This document shows, one piece after another, positions 45,469-55,921 of a stretch of 64,000 bases of DNA. The number at the start of each line of letters is the position of its first letter. Position 1 is the stretch's first letter. A model generated the notes under the pieces. That model did no database searches and was not told the DNA's origin. It saw only the letters and a list, made by a program, of their open reading frames with translations. The translations under genes were made by a program, and so were the position numbers. This DNA is from Bacteroidaceae bacterium (GTDB lineage: Bacteria; Bacteroidota; Bacteroidia; Bacteroidales; Bacteroidaceae), in assembly GCA_017529865.1 (NCBI GenBank), contig JAFXNA010000007.1:32766-96765 (forward strand), written 5' to 3'.

Positions 45469-46266
45469 TTAAAATGATTTTTCTTGTATAATATCTTCTA
45501 TTTCTTTAAACGATGACAAAATATCGGCTTTACCCTTACGCACACAAATGGTATGCTCAAAATGTGCTGCAACTTTGGAATCACGTGTCACGATGCCCCA
45601 TTTATCGGGCAACATGTAGACTTCTTTCCGACCGAGGGTAATCATCGGTTCGATTGCAATGCACAATCCATTCTTCAGCATAACACCATTACCTCGCTTC
45701 CCGAAATTAGGAACTTGAGGATCTTCGTGCATTTCCTTTCCTATGCCATGCCCCACAAATTCTCTCACAACGCCATATCCATGACTTTCGCAATGATTCT
45801 GGACAGCATAAGAGATATCTCCCAAACGATGTCCAACGATGGCCTGTTCAATACCTTTATACAATGCTTCTTTCGTCGTTTTCAGCAAAGCTTTAACATC
45901 ATCTGAAATTTCACCAACCGCAAAGGTATAACAGGAATCGCCACAAAAACCATTTAACTTCGTACCACAATCAATCGACACAATATCACCATCTTTCAGT
46001 GGGACGTCATTTGGTATGCCATGCACAACCTGCTCATTCACAGACGTACAAATGCTGGCAGGAAAAGGTTCGCCATAGGGATTGGGAAAGTGCTTAAATG
46101 TAGGTACTGCTCCATGATCCCTTATAAATGTTTCCGCTAAAACATCTAACTGGCGGGTAGTAACACCTGGTTTTATGATTTTGGCTAATTCTGCGAGGGT
46201 CTTTCCCACTAAGAGATTGGCCTCTCGCAGAAGTTCTACTTCGTCATCAGTTTTAAGATAAATCAT
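45469..46266 (-). CDS. map: Methionine aminopeptidase, type I
   Basis: 265 residues. The five metal ligands of the family are visible: Asp in [14 protein letters not shown], Asp in [11 protein letters not shown], His in [14 protein letters not shown], Glu in [11 protein letters not shown], Glu in [11 protein letters not shown]. Removes the initiator methionine. Located between secY and infA, the usual Bacteroidetes order (adk absent). Confidence 0.97.
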   Translation of the reverse strand: MIYLKTDDEVELLREANLLVGKTLAELAKIIKPGVTTRQLDVLAETFIRDHGAVPTFKHFPNPYGEPFPASICTSVNEQVVHGIPNDVPLKDGDIVSIDCGTKLNGFCGDSCYTFAVGEISDDVKALLKTTKEALYKGIEQAIVGHRLGDISYAVQNHCESHGYGVVREFVGHGIGKEMHEDPQVPNFGKRGNGVMLKNGLCIAIEPMITLGRKEVYMLPDKWGIVTRDSKVAAHFEHTICVRKGKADILSSFKEIEDIIQEKSF

Positions 46267-46285
46267 CCTAAAAATGCTTTACATA

Positions 46286-47644
46286 TCAATGTGCGCCACG
46301 GATACGACCAGAATCCAGAAGACCATCATAATGTCTCATCAACAAGTGACTCTCAATATGCTGAAGTGTATCTAACACTACACCGACGAGAATCAACAAT
46401 GATGTACCTCCGAAGAACTGAGCAAATTCACGCTGCACATTAAACAGGCTTGCAAATGCAGGCATTACAGCAATTAAGGCCAAGAACAAAGAACCTGGGA
46501 AAGTGATACGCGACATGATACCATCAAGATAATCTGCCGTGCTCTTGCCAGGTTTTACGCCTGGAATAAATCCGTTATTGCGCTTCATGTCCTCTGCCAT
46601 CTGAGTAGGATTGATAGTAATAGCTGTATACAGATATGTAAATATGATGATTAATGCTGCGAAAATCACATTGTACACGGCACTTGTGTTATCAAGCAAT
46701 TGCATCATAAATGCATTCTGACTAGCTCCCATAAACTGTGCAACCGTAATTGGAATAAACATGATTGCCTGTGCAAAGATGATAGGCATCACATTCGCTG
46801 CATATGGTTTGAGCGGAATGTACTGACGCGCACCTCCATACTGACGGTTACCTACAACGCGCTTTGCATATTGCACTGGAACTCGACGTACACCTTGAAC
46901 CAACAAGATTGCTGCTGCAATGACCGCAAGCCATACCACGAACTCAACAAGGAAGCCTATCAGACCACCCTGACCCATAGATTCGAAGCGTGTCAGGAAT
47001 TCCTGAGAAATTGCTTGAGGGAATCGAGCAATAATACCAATCATGATGATGAGTGAAACACCTTGACCAATACCTTTGTCAGTGATTCTTTCACCTAACC
47101 ACAAGATAAACATACTACCTGCTGCCAAGATTATTGTTGAAGTGATGTAGAACATAGTCCAATCAAGGCTTGAGTAGATTGCGGTACCATTTGTAGTTCT
47201 GTAAAGATTCACCAAATATGTTGGAGCCTGCAGAATGAGGATACCCACAGTCAGATAACGTGTGTACTGATTCATCTTCCTTCTTCCGCTTTCTCCTTCA
47301 CGTTGCATTTTCTGGAAATATGGGACAGCAATACCTAACAACTGCATAACGATAGATGCAGAGATGTATGGCATGATACCAAGGGCGAAAATAGATGCCT
47401 TGGAGAATGCGCCACCTGAAAACATATCAAGCAAAGACATCAATCCACCACCTTCGGTCTGCTTTGAGAGACTCTCTAATGTTGCTGTATCAACACCTGG
47501 AAGTACGATATACGATCCGAATCTGTATACTGCAACAAAACCGATTGTAATCAAGATACGCGTACGCAAATCTTCGATCTTACAAATATTGGATATCGTC
47601 TTTACTAACTTAATGTTCTTAAGTTTATCTATTGCTTTTCCCAT
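46286..47644 (-). CDS. secY: Preprotein translocase subunit SecY
   Basis: 452 residues with ten transmembrane helices: first MGKAIDKLKNIKLVKTISNICKIEDLRTRILITIGFVAVYRFG, plug-region GGGLMSLLDMFSGGAFSKASIFALGIMPYISASIVMQLL, and the cytoplasmic loop AKRVVGNRQYGGARQYIPLK. Core channel for Sec export. Usual length; ends DGLLDSGRIRGAH. Confidence 0.98.
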   Translation of the reverse strand: MGKAIDKLKNIKLVKTISNICKIEDLRTRILITIGFVAVYRFGSYIVLPGVDTATLESLSKQTEGGGLMSLLDMFSGGAFSKASIFALGIMPYISASIVMQLLGIAVPYFQKMQREGESGRRKMNQYTRYLTVGILILQAPTYLVNLYRTTNGTAIYSSLDWTMFYITSTIILAAGSMFILWLGERITDKGIGQGVSLIIMIGIIARFPQAISQEFLTRFESMGQGGLIGFLVEFVVWLAVIAAAILLVQGVRRVPVQYAKRVVGNRQYGGARQYIPLKPYAANVMPIIFAQAIMFIPITVAQFMGASQNAFMMQLLDNTSAVYNVIFAALIIIFTYLYTAITINPTQMAEDMKRNNGFIPGVKPGKSTADYLDGIMSRITFPGSLFLALIAVMPAFASLFNVQREFAQFFGGTSLLILVGVVLDTLQHIESHLLMRHYDGLLDSGRIRGAH

Positions 47645-47648
47645 TTGT

Positions 47649-48095
47649 TTAGAGTTTTACAACATTACCACCTTTTTCAGTTATGATAGCTTCTGCTTTC
47701 TGAGAGAAGGCATGAGCTTCTACGTCTAACTTAGAAGTCAATTCTCCCTTTGCAAGAACCTTAACCAACTGCTTTGAATTCACGAAACCAGCTTCAATCA
47801 GTTCAGCTATACCGATTTTAGAGAGGTTCTTATCATCTGCCAGTTTCTGAAGTGTTGACAGATTGATTGCTTTATACTCTACACGGTTGATGTTCTTGAA
47901 GCCGAACTTAGGTACACGACGCTGCAAAGGCATCTGACCTCCTTCGAAACCAATTTTCTTCTTGTAACCAGAGCGTGCTTTAGCTCCTTTATGACCGCGA
48001 GTTGCAGTACGTCCCTTACCTGATCCGTAACCGCGTCCCACACGTTTGCCTGTATGAGTAGAGCCTTCAGCTGGTTTTAAATTATGTAATTCCAT
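47649..48095 (-). CDS. rplO: 50S ribosomal protein L15
   Basis: 148 residues: MELHNLKPAEGSTHTGKRVGRGYGSGKGRTATRGHKGAKARSGYKKKIGFEGGQMPLQRRVPKFGF, the Gly/Arg-rich L15 extension that penetrates 23S rRNA, and a globular C-terminus. 4 bp before secY. Confidence 0.97.
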   Translation of the reverse strand: MELHNLKPAEGSTHTGKRVGRGYGSGKGRTATRGHKGAKARSGYKKKIGFEGGQMPLQRRVPKFGFKNINRVEYKAINLSTLQKLADDKNLSKIGIAELIEAGFVNSKQLVKVLAKGELTSKLDVEAHAFSQKAEAIITEKGGNVVKL

Positions 48096-48122
48096 TGTTT
48101 CAAATTTTTGAAATAAATAACT

Positions 48123-48299
48123 TTAATCTATAACCTTAACAAGGTGATTAACCTTCTTGATCATTCCTCTCACTGAAGGAGTGTCCTCATGTTCAACTAC
48201 TTGGTTCATCTTTGTCAAACCAAGAGAGTTCAAAGTACGCTTTTGATCGATTGGTCGATTTGCACGACTCTTAACCTGCATAATTTTTATTGTTGCCAT
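48123..48299 (-). CDS. rpmD: 50S ribosomal protein L30
   Basis: 58 residues, MATIKIMQVKSRANRPIDQK to HLVKVID, with the L30 signature GLTKMNQVVEHEDTPSVRGMIKKVNHLV. Small gene between rpsE and rplO. It has a full AAGGAGGT Shine-Dalgarno sequence (48305-48312) six bases before the start, overlapping the rpsE stop codon, which is unusual for Bacteroidetes. Confidence 0.96.
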   Translation of the reverse strand: MATIKIMQVKSRANRPIDQKRTLNSLGLTKMNQVVEHEDTPSVRGMIKKVNHLVKVID

Positions 48300-48310
48300 G
48301 ATATACCTCC

Positions 48311-48820
48311 TTATCCTCTAAACACCTTTGTTAAACTTACACCACGGTTCGCTGCAACAGTCTTTGGATCACGAATACTTGTCAAAGCAGCAATTGTAGC
48401 CTTTACAAGATTGTGTGGGTTAGATGAACCCTTAGACTTTGCAAGAACGTCAGTAATACCAACGCTTTCAAGAACGGCACGCATAGCACCGCCTGCTACT
48501 ACTCCTGTACCTTCAGAAGCCGGCATAATCAAAACACGAGCTCCGCCAAACTTTGCATAAGCCTCATGAGGCAATGTTCCGTTCAGAACAGGTACTTTCA
48601 CTAAGTTCTTTTTTGCTGCCTCTACGCCTTTAGCGATTGCAGCTGTAACTTCACCTGCCTTACCAAGACCGCATCCAATTACACCGTTTTCGTTACCAAC
48701 AACTACGATAGCAGCAAACGTAAATGTTCTACCACCCTTTGTCACCTTGGTAACACGATTAATAGCAACCAATCGATCTTTAAGCTCGACGTCGTTTCCT
48801 ATTTTTACTCTATTAACCAT
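48311..48820 (-). CDS. rpsE: 30S ribosomal protein S5
   Basis: 169 residues: N-terminal double-stranded-RNA-binding region ([39 protein letters not shown]) and C-terminal domain ([38 protein letters not shown]). Involved in decoding accuracy. Confidence 0.97.
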   Translation of the reverse strand: MVNRVKIGNDVELKDRLVAINRVTKVTKGGRTFTFAAIVVVGNENGVIGCGLGKAGEVTAAIAKGVEAAKKNLVKVPVLNGTLPHEAYAKFGGARVLIMPASEGTGVVAGGAMRAVLESVGITDVLAKSKGSSNPHNLVKATIAALTSIRDPKTVAANRGVSLTKVFRG

Positions 48821-48828
48821 AATCCTAA

Positions 48829-49170
48829 TTAAAATTTAAGTCCTGCTTTACGGGCAGCTTCAGCTACCTCTTTAACTCTACCATGATACAAGTAGCCGTT
48901 ACGGTCGAACACTACTGTTGAAATACCAGCCTCGAGTGCCTTCTTTGCAATGAGTTCGCCAACTTTTGCTGCTTGTTCGCATTTATTACATTTCTCTAAT
49001 CCAAGTGAAGATGCTGCAACGAGTGTCTTAGCTTCGTCATCATTAATTACTTGAACGTAAATCTGCTTATTACTTCTGAATACAGACATACGTGGACGTG
49101 CAGCAGTACCGGAAACTTTATTACGTACTCTATATTTGATTTTGATACGTCTTTCTATCTTTGTTATCAT
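48829..49170 (-). CDS. rplR: 50S ribosomal protein L18
   Basis: 113 residues, basic N-terminus ([39 protein letters not shown]) and C-terminal [26 protein letters not shown]. Binds 5S rRNA. In the spc segment between rplF and rpsE. Confidence 0.97.
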   Translation of the reverse strand: MITKIERRIKIKYRVRNKVSGTAARPRMSVFRSNKQIYVQVINDDEAKTLVAASSLGLEKCNKCEQAAKVGELIAKKALEAGISTVVFDRNGYLYHGRVKEVAEAARKAGLKF

Positions 49171-49188
49171 AATTCGTACAATTTAAAA

Positions 49189-49758
49189 TTATTTAGCACT
49201 AGCTGACTTACCAGACTTTCTTCTAACAACTTCGCCCTGGAAGCGGATACCCTTACCTTTATATGGTTCAGGCTTACGCAATGAACGAATCTTAGCACAT
49301 ACTTGACCAAGCAACTGCTTGTCACATGACTCAAGCATAATAAGAGGATCTTGGTTACGCTCAGACTTTGTCTCAACCTTAATTTCTTTCGGAAGGACAA
49401 ACAAGATGGCATGTGAATAACCAATAGCAAACTCAAGCACATTACCTGTATTTGATACGCGGTATCCAACACCAACCAACTGAAGTGTCTTCTTGTAACC
49501 TTCAGAAACGCCAACAACCATGTTGTTCAAGAGTGCACGATAGAGACCATGGAATGCATGGCGCTGCTTCGTGTTGTCGGTCATCAGTTCTGTGTTCTCT
49601 TCCAAAGTCATCTGACCTTCATCAACCTTAACGGTGATTGCTGGGTTTACATACTGTGAAAGCTCACCTTTTGGACCTTTTACTGTTACAATGTCATCCT
49701 TATGAGTAATTGTTACTCCTGCAGGAATACTAATAGGTAACTTACCAATTCTAGACAT
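49189..49758 (-). CDS. rplF: 50S ribosomal protein L6
   Basis: 189 residues from MSRIGKLPISIPAGV; the ten codons before it are not part of the family and would overlap rpsH. An AGGAGG site (plus strand 49766-49771) precedes the chosen start. Two alpha/beta repeats and the C-terminal motif EPYKGKGIRFQGEVVRRKSGKSA. Lies near the sarcin-ricin loop. Confidence 0.96.
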   Translation of the reverse strand: MSRIGKLPISIPAGVTITHKDDIVTVKGPKGELSQYVNPAITVKVDEGQMTLEENTELMTDNTKQRHAFHGLYRALLNNMVVGVSEGYKKTLQLVGVGYRVSNTGNVLEFAIGYSHAILFVLPKEIKVETKSERNQDPLIMLESCDKQLLGQVCAKIRSLRKPEPYKGKGIRFQGEVVRRKSGKSASAK

Positions 49759-49772
49759 TATATATCCTCCTA

Positions 49773-50168
49773 TTAATATACATAACAAAGCACTTCTCCA
49801 CCGATTTTCAGGTCAGAAGCCTCCTTGTCTGTCATTACACCTTTGGATGTAGATATAATTGCAATACCTAATCCGTTAATAACACTTGGCATGTCTTTGT
49901 AACCAGTGTATTTACGAAGACCTGGTCTTGACACACGCTTCAAGCACTGAATAGCGCTTGTCTTTGTTGCGGCATCGTACTTAAGTGCGATTTTGATGGT
50001 TCCTTGAGGACCATCTTCTACGAACTTATAATTCAGTACATAGCCTTTGTCGAAAAGGATCTTTGTGATCTCCTTCTTCAAATTTGAGGCAGGAACTTCC
50101 ACGACTTTATGCTTAGCCTGGATTGCATTCCTAAGTCTCGTTAGATAATCTGCTATTGGATCTGTCAT
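49773..50168 (-). CDS. rpsH: 30S ribosomal protein S8
   Basis: 131 residues: MTDPIADYLTRLRNAIQAKHKVVEVPASNLK and the C-terminal STSKGVMTDKEASDLKIGGEVLCYVY. Binds the central domain of 16S rRNA and in E. coli represses the spc operon; a comparable control is possible here but not shown. Confidence 0.97.
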   Translation of the reverse strand: MTDPIADYLTRLRNAIQAKHKVVEVPASNLKKEITKILFDKGYVLNYKFVEDGPQGTIKIALKYDAATKTSAIQCLKRVSRPGLRKYTGYKDMPSVINGLGIAIISTSKGVMTDKEASDLKIGGEVLCYVY

Positions 50169-50229
50169 ACTACTTAAATTAATCGGGACTCCCCGACAAT
50201 ATTTAACAATGAATAATAACTCTATTATT

Positions 50230-50529
50230 TTACCAGCTGGCTTTCTTTACACCAGGAATCAATCCTGCAGAAGCCATCTCACGGAATTGAATACGAGAGA
50301 TTCCGAACTGACGGATATAACCTCTTGGACGACCTGTAAGCTTACAGCGGTTGTGAAGACGAATAGGATTTGCGTTTGCAGGGATGTCCTGAAGTTTACG
50401 AGCTGCCTCGTATGCTTCCATTGGTTCACCTGTTGCAACAATCTTCTTCAGAGCTGCACGCTTTGCTGCATACTTTGCTACCAGCTTCGCACGTTTTACC
50501 TCACGTGCTTTCATTGATTCTTTAGCCAT
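50230..50529 (-). CDS. rpsN: 30S ribosomal protein S14 (zinc-free form)
   Basis: 99 residues, the long C-minus type: no CxxC pairs, ending [40 protein letters not shown]. Head protein. 61 bp upstream of rpsH, a somewhat large gap for this operon. Confidence 0.96.
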   Translation of the reverse strand: MAKESMKAREVKRAKLVAKYAAKRAALKKIVATGEPMEAYEAARKLQDIPANANPIRLHNRCKLTGRPRGYIRQFGISRIQFREMASAGLIPGVKKASW

Positions 50530-50534
50530 ATCAA

Positions 50535-51089
50535 TTATTTATTAGCGTCTTTAAATGGTAATCCAAATGCCTTGAGAAGTGCATAGCCTTCTTCATCTGT
50601 CTTTGCAGATGTAACAAATGTAATATTCATACCCATAATCTTATCAACTTGGTCGATATTGATTTCTGGGAAAATAATCTGCTCTTGAATACCAAGAGTA
50701 TAATTACCACGGCCATCAAATTTGCTTTCGATTCCCTTGAAGTCACGGATACGTGGCAATGACACACGGATTAACTTCTCAAGGAACTCATACATTCTCT
50801 GGCGACGTAATGTAACCATTACACCAATTGGCATTTTCTTACGAAGATGGAAGTTTGACACGTCTTTCTTTGACAATGTAGCAACTGGCTTCTGACCTGT
50901 GATCTGTGCGATTTCTGTCATTGCCACTTCGATTACCTTCTTATCAGCAGTTGCCATACCAAGACCTTGGTTGACTACTATCTTCTTCAATACAGGGATC
51001 TGCATAGGAGAAGAATAGTTGAACTGTTTCATCAATGCAGGAGCAATCTGCTCTGCATATACATTCTTAAGATTTGCAGTAGTACTCAT
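50535..51089 (-). CDS. rplE: 50S ribosomal protein L5
   Basis: 184 residues with [49 protein letters not shown] and [28 protein letters not shown]. Binds 5S rRNA and contacts the P-site tRNA. Shares one base with the rplX stop; a GGGGAGGAG site precedes the start. Confidence 0.97.
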   Translation of the reverse strand: MSTTANLKNVYAEQIAPALMKQFNYSSPMQIPVLKKIVVNQGLGMATADKKVIEVAMTEIAQITGQKPVATLSKKDVSNFHLRKKMPIGVMVTLRRQRMYEFLEKLIRVSLPRIRDFKGIESKFDGRGNYTLGIQEQIIFPEINIDQVDKIMGMNITFVTSAKTDEEGYALLKAFGLPFKDANK

Positions 51090-51406
51090 TAAATCTCCTC
51101 CCCTGATTTTTTAGCATAACGAACTAATTTGCCGTTAGCTCCTTCTTTTCTGCCGACACGTGTAGCCTTACCTGTCTTAGGGTCAACTACGTTAAGGTTA
51201 GAAATATGGATAGGAGCCTCTTGCTTAATAATACCTCCTTGTGGGTGCTGTGCTGATGGCTTTGTGCTCTTTGACACAATGTTCACACCCTCGACAACGG
51301 CACGCTGCTTCTCAACCAGCACTGACAGCACTTTGCCTGTCTTGCCTTTTGAGTTGCCAGCATTTACGATAACCGTGTCGCCTTTCTTAATATGTAATTT
51401 GCTCAT
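51089..51406 (-). CDS. rplX: 50S ribosomal protein L24
   Basis: 105 residues with the KOW motif at the start ([25 protein letters not shown]) and [43 protein letters not shown]. Assembly initiator of the 50S subunit. Confidence 0.97.
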   Translation of the reverse strand: MSKLHIKKGDTVIVNAGNSKGKTGKVLSVLVEKQRAVVEGVNIVSKSTKPSAQHPQGGIIKQEAPIHISNLNVVDPKTGKATRVGRKEGANGKLVRYAKKSGEEI

Positions 51407-51424
51407 TACTTTATTAATCTAAAA

Positions 51425-51790
51425 TTAAAGAACTTCAGTAGCCAAAGAAACTACCTTCATATTAGCAGCACGGAGTTCACGAGCAACAGGACCAAAAATA
51501 CGACTACCTCTCATTTCACCTGTATTGCTCAGAAGAACGCATGCATTATCATCAAAACGGATGTATGATCCGTCAGCACGACGAATTTCCTTCTTGGTGC
51601 GAACAATCAAAGCCTTAGACACTGTGCCTTTCTTGATTTCGCTTGAAGGAATTACGTTTTTAACCGTGACAACAATCACGTCGCCTACAGTAGCATAGCG
51701 ACGGCGAGTACCGCCAAGTACACGGATACAGAGTACCTCACGTGCACCACTGTTATCTGCAACTGTCAATCTAGATTCTACCTGTATCAT
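51425..51790 (-). CDS. rplN: 50S ribosomal protein L14
   Basis: 121 residues: [44 protein letters not shown] and [30 protein letters not shown]. Forms an intersubunit bridge. 2 bp after rpsQ. Confidence 0.97.
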   Translation of the reverse strand: MIQVESRLTVADNSGAREVLCIRVLGGTRRRYATVGDVIVVTVKNVIPSSEIKKGTVSKALIVRTKKEIRRADGSYIRFDDNACVLLSNTGEMRGSRIFGPVARELRAANMKVVSLATEVL

Positions 51791-51792
51791 AA

Positions 51793-52050
51793 TTACTTAG
51801 CTCTTTCTACGATGTTAACTAATCTCCATCTCTTTGTTTTGCTCAATGGACGAGTTTCCATAATCAATACAGTATCACCGATATTGCATTCGTTCTTTTC
51901 GTCATGAGCATGGTACTTCTTCGTCTTTGTAACGAACTTACCATAAATAGGGTGCTTCTCCTTGAACTTGGAAAGGACAACGATAGTCTTATCCATTTTG
52001 TTGCTTACTACAACACCCTGTCTTTGCTTTCTTAAATTTCTATCTTCCAT
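51793..52050 (-). CDS. rpsQ: 30S ribosomal protein S17
   Basis: 85 residues, OB fold: [75 protein letters not shown]. Primary 16S rRNA binder. Confidence 0.97.
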   Translation of the reverse strand: MEDRNLRKQRQGVVVSNKMDKTIVVLSKFKEKHPIYGKFVTKTKKYHAHDEKNECNIGDTVLIMETRPLSKTKRWRLVNIVERAK

Positions 52051-52062
52051 GTAGATTCAATT

Positions 52063-52257
52063 TTATTTGTTAAGCTCTCTCTGACGCAACTCGCCTTTCA
52101 TACGAGCGATATCACGACGAAGCTTCTTAATTTGCGAATGATTCTCTACAGGAGAAATATGGTGGTTGAACTTCATATTTGTATAGTTCACTACCTCAGC
52201 CTCCACACGTTCTGTGAGTTCAGCTGTTGTCAATTCTCTTATTTCTGAAATTTTCAT
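52063..52257 (-). CDS. rpmC: 50S ribosomal protein L29
   Basis: 64 residues, two-helix hairpin: MKISEIRELTTAELTERVEAEVVNYTNMKFNH and IKKLRRDIARMKGELRQREL. Lies at the peptide exit tunnel near the trigger factor and SRP site. Confidence 0.96.
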   Translation of the reverse strand: MKISEIRELTTAELTERVEAEVVNYTNMKFNHHISPVENHSQIKKLRRDIARMKGELRQRELNK

Positions 52258-52262
52258 GACTC

Positions 52263-52694
52263 TTAAGCGTTTTTGTCGTAATCACGTCTTACAATAAACT
52301 TAGTTGTTGTAGGAAGCTTCTGTGCACCAAGACGGAGTGCTTCCTTAGCAATCTCATACGAAACACCTTCGATTTCGAAAAGGATGCGACCTGGCTTTGC
52401 AGGGAATACATACTTGTATGGATCTCCCTTACCTTTACCCATTCGGACATCAGCAGGTTTCTTTGTGATTGGCTTATCAGGGAAGATACGGATCCACACC
52501 TGACCTTGACGCTGCATGTAACGTGTGATGGCTACACGGGCTGCCTCAATCTGTTGAGCAGAAATCCAGCGAGTCTGTAGTGCTTTGATTCCAAAGCTGC
52601 CAAACGCGAGTTCAGTTCCTCTGTGAGAAACTCCTTTCAAACGACCACGTCCTTTTTGCGGTCTTCTGTATTTTTGTCTTTTAGGCTGTAACAT
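52263..52694 (-). CDS. rplP: 50S ribosomal protein L16
   Basis: 143 residues: [90 protein letters not shown]. Positions A-site tRNA. 5 bp before rpmC. Confidence 0.97.
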   Translation of the reverse strand: MLQPKRQKYRRPQKGRGRLKGVSHRGTELAFGSFGIKALQTRWISAQQIEAARVAITRYMQRQGQVWIRIFPDKPITKKPADVRMGKGKGDPYKYVFPAKPGRILFEIEGVSYEIAKEALRLGAQKLPTTTKFIVRRDYDKNA

Positions 52695-52705
52695 GTTTCA
52701 AAAAT

Positions 52706-53428
52706 TTAACGGTTAGACTTTCTGTTTCTGAATCTTCTACCGCCGCCATTATTGCCACGACCTGTCTCCTTCGTCTGAGAGAAGTTAGGAGCTAAATCCT
52801 TCTTTCCAAACACTTCACCACGACAAATCCAGACCTTGATACCTAGCAGACCTACCTTAGTAAGTGCTTCTGCAAGACAATAGTCAATATCAGCACGCAA
52901 TGTGTGGAGTGGAGTTCTTCCTTCCTTGTACATCTCAGAACGAGACATTTCCGCACCGTTGAGACGACCAGAAATCTGTACTTTAATACCTTCGGCACCT
53001 GAACGCATTGTGTTAGCAATTGCTGTCTTGATTGCACGGCGATAGGCAATCTTGCCTTCAATCTGACGTGCAACATTATTAGCAACGATTACTGCGTCTA
53101 ATTCAGGACGTTTTACCTCATAGATATTGATCTGAACATCCTTGTCCGTCAACTTCTTGAGTTCCTCTTTCAGTTTGTCAACTTCCTGACCACCCTTACC
53201 GATGATGATACCTGGACGGGCAGTGCAAACAGTAATAGTGACAAGTTTAAGTGTACGTTCAATGACAATCTTTGAAACACTGGCTTTAGCCAGACGAGCA
53301 TTCAAATATTTGCGGATTTTGCTATCTTCGAGGATGTTATCACCGAAATCTTTGCCACCGAACCAATTTGAGTCCCAGCCTCTTACGATGCCAAGACGGT
53401 TGCTTATTGGATTACATTTCTGTCCCAT
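52706..53428 (-). CDS. rpsC: 30S ribosomal protein S3
   Basis: 240 residues: N-terminal [30 protein letters not shown] domain ([24 protein letters not shown]) and C-terminal [33 protein letters not shown] basic Arg/Asn/Gly tail ([20 protein letters not shown]) follows. Part of the mRNA entry channel helicase. A GAGGAG site precedes the start. Confidence 0.97.
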   Translation of the reverse strand: MGQKCNPISNRLGIVRGWDSNWFGGKDFGDNILEDSKIRKYLNARLAKASVSKIVIERTLKLVTITVCTARPGIIIGKGGQEVDKLKEELKKLTDKDVQINIYEVKRPELDAVIVANNVARQIEGKIAYRRAIKTAIANTMRSGAEGIKVQISGRLNGAEMSRSEMYKEGRTPLHTLRADIDYCLAEALTKVGLLGIKVWICRGEVFGKKDLAPNFSQTKETGRGNNGGGRRFRNRKSNR

Positions 53429-53430
53429 AA

Positions 53431-53835
53431 TTATTTCTCCTCATTATTTAAAGCGTCCACAAATACCGTTACATGATTAGAACGCTTACGAATTCTATAT
53501 CCTCTACCCTGTGGAGCTGGTCTCATTCGTTTGAGAGTTGCACCTTCGTCAACGTAGATCTTAGAGATATACAATTCACCGTTTTCAGCCTTTCTTTCAT
53601 TCTTCTGCTCCCAGTTAGCAATCGCTGAGCGAACTACCTTCTCGAGATCTTTTGAAGCATCCTTTGAGCAGAACTTAAGCGTTGCCAAAGCCTTGCTTAC
53701 CTCCATACCTCTTACAAGATCAACTACGTAGCGCATCTTGCGTGGAGATGATGGGACATTGCGAAGACTAGCAAAGTAGGTAGTCTTTTTGGCCTCTTTG
53801 ATTTTATCGGCCATTATTTTCTTTCTTGATCCCAT
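53431..53835 (-). CDS. rplV: 50S ribosomal protein L22
   Basis: 134 residues; the start [17 protein letters not shown] matches the form known in Bacteroidales, so M1 rather than M8 is kept. [47 protein letters not shown] and the exit-tunnel loop [25 protein letters not shown]. Confidence 0.96.
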   Translation of the reverse strand: MGSRKKIMADKIKEAKKTTYFASLRNVPSSPRKMRYVVDLVRGMEVSKALATLKFCSKDASKDLEKVVRSAIANWEQKNERKAENGELYISKIYVDEGATLKRMRPAPQGRGYRIRKRSNHVTVFVDALNNEEK

Positions 53836-53865
53836 TATTTAATTTGCTTAATTACGTGAATCTGT

Positions 53866-54135
53866 TTACTTCTTTCTGTTACCTGCGTGACCACGGAAAG
53901 TACGTGTGAGCGCAAACTCACCAAGCTTATGACCTACCATGTTCTCTGTAACGTAAACAGGGATGAATTTATTACCGTTATGAACTGCAATTGTATGTCC
54001 CACAAAGTCTGGGGAAATCATTGAATCTCTAGCCCATGATTTGATAACGCTCTTCTTACCGCTCTCGTTCATAGCAAGAACTTTCTTCTCGAGCTTTACA
54101 TTGATATATGGACCTTTTTTAAGTGATCGACTCAT
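53866..54135 (-). CDS. rpsS: 30S ribosomal protein S19
   Basis: 89 residues: [75 protein letters not shown]. Head protein, partner of S13. Confidence 0.97.
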   Translation of the reverse strand: MSRSLKKGPYINVKLEKKVLAMNESGKKSVIKSWARDSMISPDFVGHTIAVHNGNKFIPVYVTENMVGHKLGEFALTRTFRGHAGNRKK

Positions 54136-54155
54136 AATTTACTTCGTTAACTTAA

Positions 54156-54980
54156 TTACTTTTTACGTCTTTCAATAATGTACTTGCTTGATGCCTTCTT
54201 AGGAGCACGAGTCTTGAGACCCTTAGAGTACAAACCATTGCGTGAGCGTGGGTGTCCACCTGACTGACGGCCTTCACCACCACCCATTGGGTGATCATGT
54301 GGGTTCATTACAACACCACGGTTGTGAGGACGACGTCCCAACCAACGTGAACGACCTGCCTTACCTGACGACTCAAGTGCATGGTCAGAATTACTTACGC
54401 TTCCAATTGTAGCACGACAAACTGAAAGGATTTTACGTATTTCACCTGAAGGGAGTTTGATTACGCAATAGCGTCCTTCACGTGAAGTCAACTGAGCAAA
54501 ATTACCAGCAGATCTTACCATCTTGGCACCCTGACCAGGACGCAGCTCGATATTGTGAATCACAGTACCGACTGGGATGTTCTGGAGTGGAAGTGAGTTG
54601 CCAAGGTCTGGAGTTGCATTTTCACCAGACATGATGGTTGAGCCTACTTGCAATCCGTTAGGAGCAACGATGTAACGTTTTTCACCATCTGCATAGAATA
54701 GAAGTGCGATACGAGCTGAACGGTTTGGATCATACTCGATTGTCTTCACTACAGCTGGGATTCCATCTTTCTCTCTCTTGAAATCGATGATACGAATCAG
54801 CTTCTTGTGGCCACCGCCTCTGTAACGTACGGTCATCTTACCATAGTTGTTGCGACCGCCTGTGCTCTTCTTACCGAAAACAAGAGTTTTCTCTGGTACT
54901 GATGTAGTAACATCATCGAACGTACCAATAGCTTTGTGTCTTTGACCTGGAGTAATTGGTCTGAATTTACGAATACCCAT
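54156..54980 (-). CDS. rplB: 50S ribosomal protein L2
   Basis: 274 residues, with the peptidyl-transferase-adjacent motif [29 protein letters not shown] near the C-terminus and [23 protein letters not shown]. Essential 23S rRNA protein. 6 bp after rplW. Confidence 0.98.
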   Translation of the reverse strand: MGIRKFRPITPGQRHKAIGTFDDVTTSVPEKTLVFGKKSTGGRNNYGKMTVRYRGGGHKKLIRIIDFKREKDGIPAVVKTIEYDPNRSARIALLFYADGEKRYIVAPNGLQVGSTIMSGENATPDLGNSLPLQNIPVGTVIHNIELRPGQGAKMVRSAGNFAQLTSREGRYCVIKLPSGEIRKILSVCRATIGSVSNSDHALESSGKAGRSRWLGRRPHNRGVVMNPHDHPMGGGEGRQSGGHPRSRNGLYSKGLKTRAPKKASSKYIIERRKK

Positions 54981-54986
54981 GTTTAA

Positions 54987-55280
54987 TTAAATGTTACTAA
55001 AGAAATCTATAGTTTCGCCTTCTTTCAGGGTTACGATTGCTTTCTTGAAAGCATTGGTCTGACCCTTGATAACACCTGAGCGTGTGTAACGACTCTTACG
55101 CTTACCAGCGTACTTGATAGTGTTAACTGAAACTACACTTACATTATACTTTGCTTCAACTTCTTTCTGAATCTCGATTTTATTGGCCTTAGGATGCACA
55201 ATGAAGCCGAACTTGTTGTTCTGCTTGTCTGAGACAGCTGTCATCTTTTCAGTAACCAATGGTTTGATAATATATGCCAT
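54987..55280 (-). CDS. rplW: 50S ribosomal protein L23
   Basis: 97 residues: MAYIIKPLVTEKMTAVSDKQNNKFGFIVHPKANKIEIQKEVEAKYNVSVVSVNTIKYAGKRKSRYTRSGVIKG. Docking site for trigger factor and SRP. Full AAGGAGGT Shine-Dalgarno (about 55286-55293) six bases before the start. Confidence 0.97.
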   Translation of the reverse strand: MAYIIKPLVTEKMTAVSDKQNNKFGFIVHPKANKIEIQKEVEAKYNVSVVSVNTIKYAGKRKSRYTRSGVIKGQTNAFKKAIVTLKEGETIDFFSNI

Positions 55281-55291
55281 ATTGTACCTCC

Positions 55292-55921
55292 TTACTTGTT
55301 AAAAGTTTCATCAACCAATTTGAGTGCATCTTCAGTAACCACGAGCACGTTTGCATTCATTACCTTATAAGTATTGAGTGCACTGGCTGTAATTACTTCT
55401 ACGCGCTGAATATTACGAGCTGACAAATATACGTTATTATTAACACCTGGCAAAACAAGAAGCAATTTCTTACCTTCGATGTTCAGGTTCTTCTGAATCT
55501 CTACGAATGATTTTGTCTTAGGAGCATCAAGATTGAAGTCCTCAACAACTACAATTGCATTCTGCTGAGCCTTGTATGACAGAGCGCTCTTGCGAGCCAG
55601 ACTCTTCACCTTCTTGTTAAGCTTGAACCAGTAGTCGCGTGGACGTGGACCGAATACACGACCTCCACCTCTCAATACTGGAGACTTAATATCACCGCGA
55701 CGAGCGCCACCACCGCCTTTCTGACGAATCAGTTTGCGAGTAGAGCCTGCGATTTCGCTTCTTTCTTTTGACTTATGAGTACCCTGGCGTTGTGCTGCCA
55801 AGTACTGCTTCACTGCAAGATAAATTACGTGGTCGTTAGGTTCAATTCCGAAGATAGCGTCATTCAATTCAACCTTCTTACCAGTCTCTTGACCTTTAAT
55901 GTTTAAAACTGATACTTCCAT
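55292..55921 (-). CDS. rplD: 50S ribosomal protein L4
   Basis: 209 residues: [73 protein letters not shown], the tunnel-reaching loop. In many bacteria L4 represses this operon. It shares one base with the rplC stop. Confidence 0.97.
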   Translation of the reverse strand: MEVSVLNIKGQETGKKVELNDAIFGIEPNDHVIYLAVKQYLAAQRQGTHKSKERSEIAGSTRKLIRQKGGGGARRGDIKSPVLRGGGRVFGPRPRDYWFKLNKKVKSLARKSALSYKAQQNAIVVVEDFNLDAPKTKSFVEIQKNLNIEGKKLLLVLPGVNNNVYLSARNIQRVEVITASALNTYKVMNANVLVVTEDALKLVDETFNK

